From NCBI RefSeq assembly GCF_009193215.1, contig NZ_VYVA01000003.1, positions 186,001 to 250,000 on the forward strand: a DNA stretch of 64,000 bases. The letters run 5' to 3'. A program made the position numbers and the translations under genes. Below, one piece after another: positions 61,092 through 64,000 of this stretch. This stretch comes from Flavicella marina. GTDB lineage: Bacteria > Bacteroidota > Bacteroidia > Flavobacteriales > Flavobacteriaceae. Positions within the stretch are counted from its first letter, which is position 1; each line of letters starts with the position of its first letter. A model generated the notes under the pieces. The model was not told where the DNA came from. It saw nothing but the letters and a program-made list of their open reading frames with translations, and made no database searches.

Positions 61092-62336
61092 ATGCAAATA
61101 CTTTACAATTTTTTGATATATGTGGCAGCTTTTTGTGTCAAAGTAGCCGCGATTTTTAATAGTAAACTAAGGCTTTTTGTTTCAGGACGAAAAGAAACCC
61201 TAGGTAAGTTAAGTTCTGAGATTTCAAAAAGTGATAAGGTGTTTTGGATTCATTGTGCTTCCTTGGGTGAGTTTGAACAAGGTCGACCCGTAATTGAAAA
61301 ATTCAAGCAGGAACACCCTGATTATAAAATTGTTTTGACTTTTTTTTCGCCTTCTGGATATGAGGTGCAGAAAAAATATGATTTAGCTAATGTTGTAGTG
61401 AACTTACCAATAGATACTCCTGAAAATGCTAAGAAATTTGTCAATCTATTGAATCCAAAAATTGCGGTATTTGTCAAGTATGAGATTTGGCCAAATATGT
61501 TGAAGGAATTGAAAAATAAAAATATTCCTACCTTATTGGTTTCTGGTATTTTTAGAAAAGAGCAAATCTATTTTAAGAATTACGGAGTATGGATGCGATC
61601 TAAGTTAGCATCATTTACACATTTCTTTTTGCAAGATGCCGATTCAGCTTCTTTATTGCAGCAGGTTGGTTTTACAAATATTACTGTATGTGGTGACACA
61701 AGGTTCGATCGTGTATACGATATTTTAAGCAGAGATAATGAACTTGATTTTATCAATGATTTTGTTCAAAACAATTATGTAACTGTTGCAGGTAGTACTT
61801 GGCCCGAAGATGAAGAATTGTTGGTAGATTATATCAAAAACAAAGCTGCTTCAAACGAAAAATTTATCATTGCACCACATAACATAAAAGAGGAAGGTGT
61901 AACGCGTTTGCGAAACCAACTGGGGGATTTGGCTGTGTTGTATTCTGAAAGGGAAGGAAAGGATTTGAGCTCGTTTCAAGTGTTTGTTGCAGATACCATA
62001 GGGATTTTGACAAAGATTTACAGCAAAGCACATGTTGCATATGTGGGTGGGGGCTATACAAAAAGTGGTATCCATAATATTTTAGAACCTGCAACATTTG
62101 GTATTCCAGTGGTAATAGGACCAAATTATAAGAAATTCCGTGAAGCGAAAGATTTGGTTCGGATAGGAGGTTGTATAACAACGAGCGATCAAAAAGCCGT
62201 TGATGCTATATTGACTGAATTTAGAGATAATGATGTGTTGAGAAACGAGCGTGGTGCACTGGCTTTAAATTACATCAAAAAAAGTTTGGGTGCTTCCGAG
62301 AAAATTTGTCAATTTATCGATAGTACGATTAAATAA
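61092..62336 (+). CDS. waaA: 3-deoxy-D-manno-octulosonic acid (Kdo) transferase
   Basis: A 414-residue membrane-anchored GT30 enzyme that adds Kdo to lipid A precursor. The ATG at 61092 (MQILYNFLIYVAAF) is preferred; earlier starts at 61077 or 61041 would add residues before the single N-terminal helix. WIHCASLGEFEQGRPVIE holds the catalytic Glu, VFVKYEIWPNML, VAGSTWPEDEELL and VAYVGGGYTKSGIHNILEPA (key part GGGYTKSGIHNILEP) are standard. Length is normal. It confirms a Gram-negative lipid A producer. Confidence 0.94.
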   Translation: MQILYNFLIYVAAFCVKVAAIFNSKLRLFVSGRKETLGKLSSEISKSDKVFWIHCASLGEFEQGRPVIEKFKQEHPDYKIVLTFFSPSGYEVQKKYDLANVVVNLPIDTPENAKKFVNLLNPKIAVFVKYEIWPNMLKELKNKNIPTLLVSGIFRKEQIYFKNYGVWMRSKLASFTHFFLQDADSASLLQQVGFTNITVCGDTRFDRVYDILSRDNELDFINDFVQNNYVTVAGSTWPEDEELLVDYIKNKAASNEKFIIAPHNIKEEGVTRLRNQLGDLAVLYSEREGKDLSSFQVFVADTIGILTKIYSKAHVAYVGGGYTKSGIHNILEPATFGIPVVIGPNYKKFREAKDLVRIGGCITTSDQKAVDAILTEFRDNDVLRNERGALALNYIKKSLGASEKICQFIDSTIK

Positions 62337-62416
62337 TTGCTGCTTTAATAGTACTTGATAAATTTTGTTCTTACCTCTTTTTATCAGAACTTTACAGGCT
62401 TATAACACTTGTTGAG

Positions 62417-63412
62417 ATGAATACGTTGGTTGATGCTTTTGGGAGACAAATAACTTACTTGCGATTGGCAGTTACAGATCGTTGTAACTTAAGATGTACG
62501 TATTGTATGCCGGCAGAAGGTGCGGCGATTGTTGAGCGAAATGAATTGTTGACTTTTAAAGAAATGTATCGCATCACTCGTGTGCTTTCTGAACTTGGAG
62601 TCAATAAAGTTCGACTAACAGGTGGTGAACCTTTTGTTAGAAAAAACTTCATAGATTTTATAAAAATGTTATCGTTTAATGAGCGGCTTGACGAAATAAA
62701 TATTACCACAAACGGAGCGCTTATTTCTGAGCATATTGAAGTTTTAGAAACCTTGAAAATTAAAACGGTCAATTTGAGTATAGATAGTTTAGATGCTCAA
62801 AATTTTGCTAAAATTACAAGACGTGATGTTTTTGATAAAGTTTGGGATACCTATGAAAAACTTAAAAATAGTAGTCTCAAATTAAAACTGAATGTCGTGA
62901 TTCAGTCAGGTGTCAATACCGATGAAATTAACAAGTTTGTAGCACTTACAAAAGAAGAACCCATCGAAATTCGATTTATTGAAGAAATGCCGTTTAACGG
63001 AGTGGGAAAAAGAACGACGAATGAAGTTTGGAATTTTACAAAAATCTTAGATGAAATAAAGTCAGTTCACAGCAATGTAAACAGATTGCCTATAAAAAAA
63101 TCTTCTACCTCACATATGTTTCAAGTTGAAGGGTATAATGGTGTGTTCGGAATCATTCCTGCCTATACAAGAACTATTTGTCACGACTGCAATAGAATTC
63201 GAATTACTTCAACGGGACTTTTGAAAAACTGTTTGTTTGATGAAGGTGTGTTTAATATCAGAGATTTTATAAGAAACGGAGCTTCTGATGATGAATTGAA
63301 ACAGCTATTTATAGATTTGGTAGCGAAAAAACCAAAAGATGGATTTGTAGCTGAAGCCAATCGTTTGAAGAATAAAAATGTTTCAGAAAGTATGTCTTCC
63401 ATAGGAGGATAA
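62417..63412 (+). CDS. moaA: GTP 3',8-cyclase (molybdenum cofactor biosynthesis)
   Basis: A 331-residue radical SAM enzyme for the first step of molybdopterin synthesis. The first [4Fe-4S] cluster is bound by Cys23, Cys27 and Cys30 in TDRCNLRCTYCMP; GGEPFVRKNFIDF and NITTNGALI follow; the second cluster by Cys255, Cys258 and Cys272 in ICHDCNRIRITSTG and KNCLF. The C-terminus ends in the essential Gly-Gly. It precedes a small membrane protein and moeA, consistent with a cofactor operon. Confidence 0.96.
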   Translation: MNTLVDAFGRQITYLRLAVTDRCNLRCTYCMPAEGAAIVERNELLTFKEMYRITRVLSELGVNKVRLTGGEPFVRKNFIDFIKMLSFNERLDEINITTNGALISEHIEVLETLKIKTVNLSIDSLDAQNFAKITRRDVFDKVWDTYEKLKNSSLKLKLNVVIQSGVNTDEINKFVALTKEEPIEIRFIEEMPFNGVGKRTTNEVWNFTKILDEIKSVHSNVNRLPIKKSSTSHMFQVEGYNGVFGIIPAYTRTICHDCNRIRITSTGLLKNCLFDEGVFNIRDFIRNGASDDELKQLFIDLVAKKPKDGFVAEANRLKNKNVSESMSSIGG

Positions 63413-63427
63413 TTAAAACTGCGTGCT

Positions 63428-63886
63428 ATGAAAGAAAAAAGAACCCCAAAAAAAATGGCGATTTTAATTATCGTATCAATAGTGTTGTTATTGATTTTTA
63501 CGAATTTTGATTTAACGAAAGAGCTATTGATCAAAGGTGAAAATTCGAATTACTTGATCCCTGTAACAATCCTTTTTCCAATTTTGTTTGTGTTTTTGTA
63601 TGCGAATATTTTGTATTTGAAATTTTCATTTAAAGAAGGAAAAACACTCATTCAGAAAATAATTTATGGACTAATTAATGTTAGTATTACAGCGATGATT
63701 TTTGGAGTTGGTTTTCAGTTTTGGAAATACAGCCAAGGAGATATTGATGTAGCGTTTAATGGAGAAGTAAAAAAAGCTTTTGAGTTAAATTTTAGAAATT
63801 TATTTTTTTGGGTATTTTACCAAAGTATTTTAATGGCTTACGGATTGTCTATTTTGAAAATAGGGGTAAGTAAAATGAAAAAATAA
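63428..63886 (+). CDS. Small membrane protein between moaA and moeA
   Basis: A 152-residue protein not recognised as a known family. A basic N-terminus (MKEKRTPKK) is followed by four hydrophobic helices at about 12-30, 43-61, 76-97 and 128-148. It begins 15 bases after moaA and is followed 31 bases later by moeA, so it is cotranscribed with cofactor genes; whether it acts in that pathway is unknown. Confidence 0.6.
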   Translation: MKEKRTPKKMAILIIVSIVLLLIFTNFDLTKELLIKGENSNYLIPVTILFPILFVFLYANILYLKFSFKEGKTLIQKIIYGLINVSITAMIFGVGFQFWKYSQGDIDVAFNGEVKKAFELNFRNLFFWVFYQSILMAYGLSILKIGVSKMKK

Positions 63887-63917
63887 TTCGATTAGCAAAA
63901 CTTTCAAAACGATTAAG

Positions 63918-64000
63918 ATGATTGATGTATCAGAAGCGAGTAAGTTAATTCAAGAAGAATGTCAACAATATGGTACAGAAAAAGTTTTGTTGATGGAATC
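63918..64000 (+). CDS. moeA: Molybdopterin molybdotransferase, N-terminal fragment
   Basis: The first 27 codons of a gene that runs off the right edge, starting with ATG at 63918. MIDVSEASKLIQEECQQY resembles the opening of MoeA (typically M-x-SVEEA-x-x-x-I). Position after moaA supports the call, but the catalytic part is not visible. Confidence 0.6.
   Translation, partial: MIDVSEASKLIQEECQQYGTEKVLLME

Overview
The window is AT-rich and looks like a Flavobacteriaceae chromosome (phylum Bacteroidota; a Tenacibaculum- or Polaribacter-like genus is possible, but the genus cannot be fixed from the sequence). Supporting signs are TAnnTTTG-type -7 promoter boxes, few clear Shine-Dalgarno sequences, a fused CcsB-CcsA cytochrome c assembly protein, an L21 protein with a long Ala/Lys tail, and many palindromic repeats with the core ACTGAGCTTGTCGAAGT.

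Bases 1 to about 48,000 are one large surface-polysaccharide locus, almost all on the + strand. (1) 1-3732: the end of a nonulosonic-acid (pseudaminic-type sugar) module, from truncated pseB through a CMP-sugar synthase, a reductase, a NeuB-family synthase and an acetyltransferase. (2) 3850-9581: a first polymer module with a Wzx flippase, a sialyltransferase-like protein, a Wzy polymerase and two glycosyltransferases. (3) 9663-13069: rmlCDBA for dTDP-L-rhamnose, closed by a terminator. (4) 13187-24750: an initiating sugar-phosphate transferase and nucleotide-sugar enzymes (WlbA/WbpB-like oxidoreductase, WecB, TagD-like cytidylyltransferase, Ugd, UDP-GlcA 4-epimerase, WbpP/TviC- and WbpO/TviB-like pair, GDP-L-fucose synthase, Gmd). 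(5) 24802-34503: a second polymer module with its own Wzx, Wzy, six glycosyltransferases (one of them only a guess), an acetyltransferase and a CMP-sugar synthase-like protein. (6) 34504-37173: a repeat-rich stretch around one epimerase/reductase gene. (7) 37174-47991: a third module with a WecA/WbpL-type initiating transferase, PLP aminotransferase, a third Wzx and Wzy, a PglA-like glycosyltransferase, a WbpM/PglF dehydratase, and the Wza/Wzc export and kinase pair.

Bases 48,537 to 64,000 are mostly housekeeping: ccsBA, a TPR-like membrane protein, a tiny membrane protein, a glycosyltransferase/flippase-like pair on the - strand, ruvC, an EamA transporter, a Cys-rich HMA lipoprotein, ctaA, aroC, a secreted LolA-like protein, rplU-rpmA, waaA, moaA, a small membrane protein and the start of moeA.

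The layout suggests that up to three Wzx/Wzy-dependent glycans share one pool of nucleotide sugars (rhamnose, fucose, uronic acids, N-acetylhexosaminuronic acids, nonulosonic acid) and one visible Wza/Wzc export pair. No rRNA, tRNA, CRISPR array, transposase or prophage gene was recognised.
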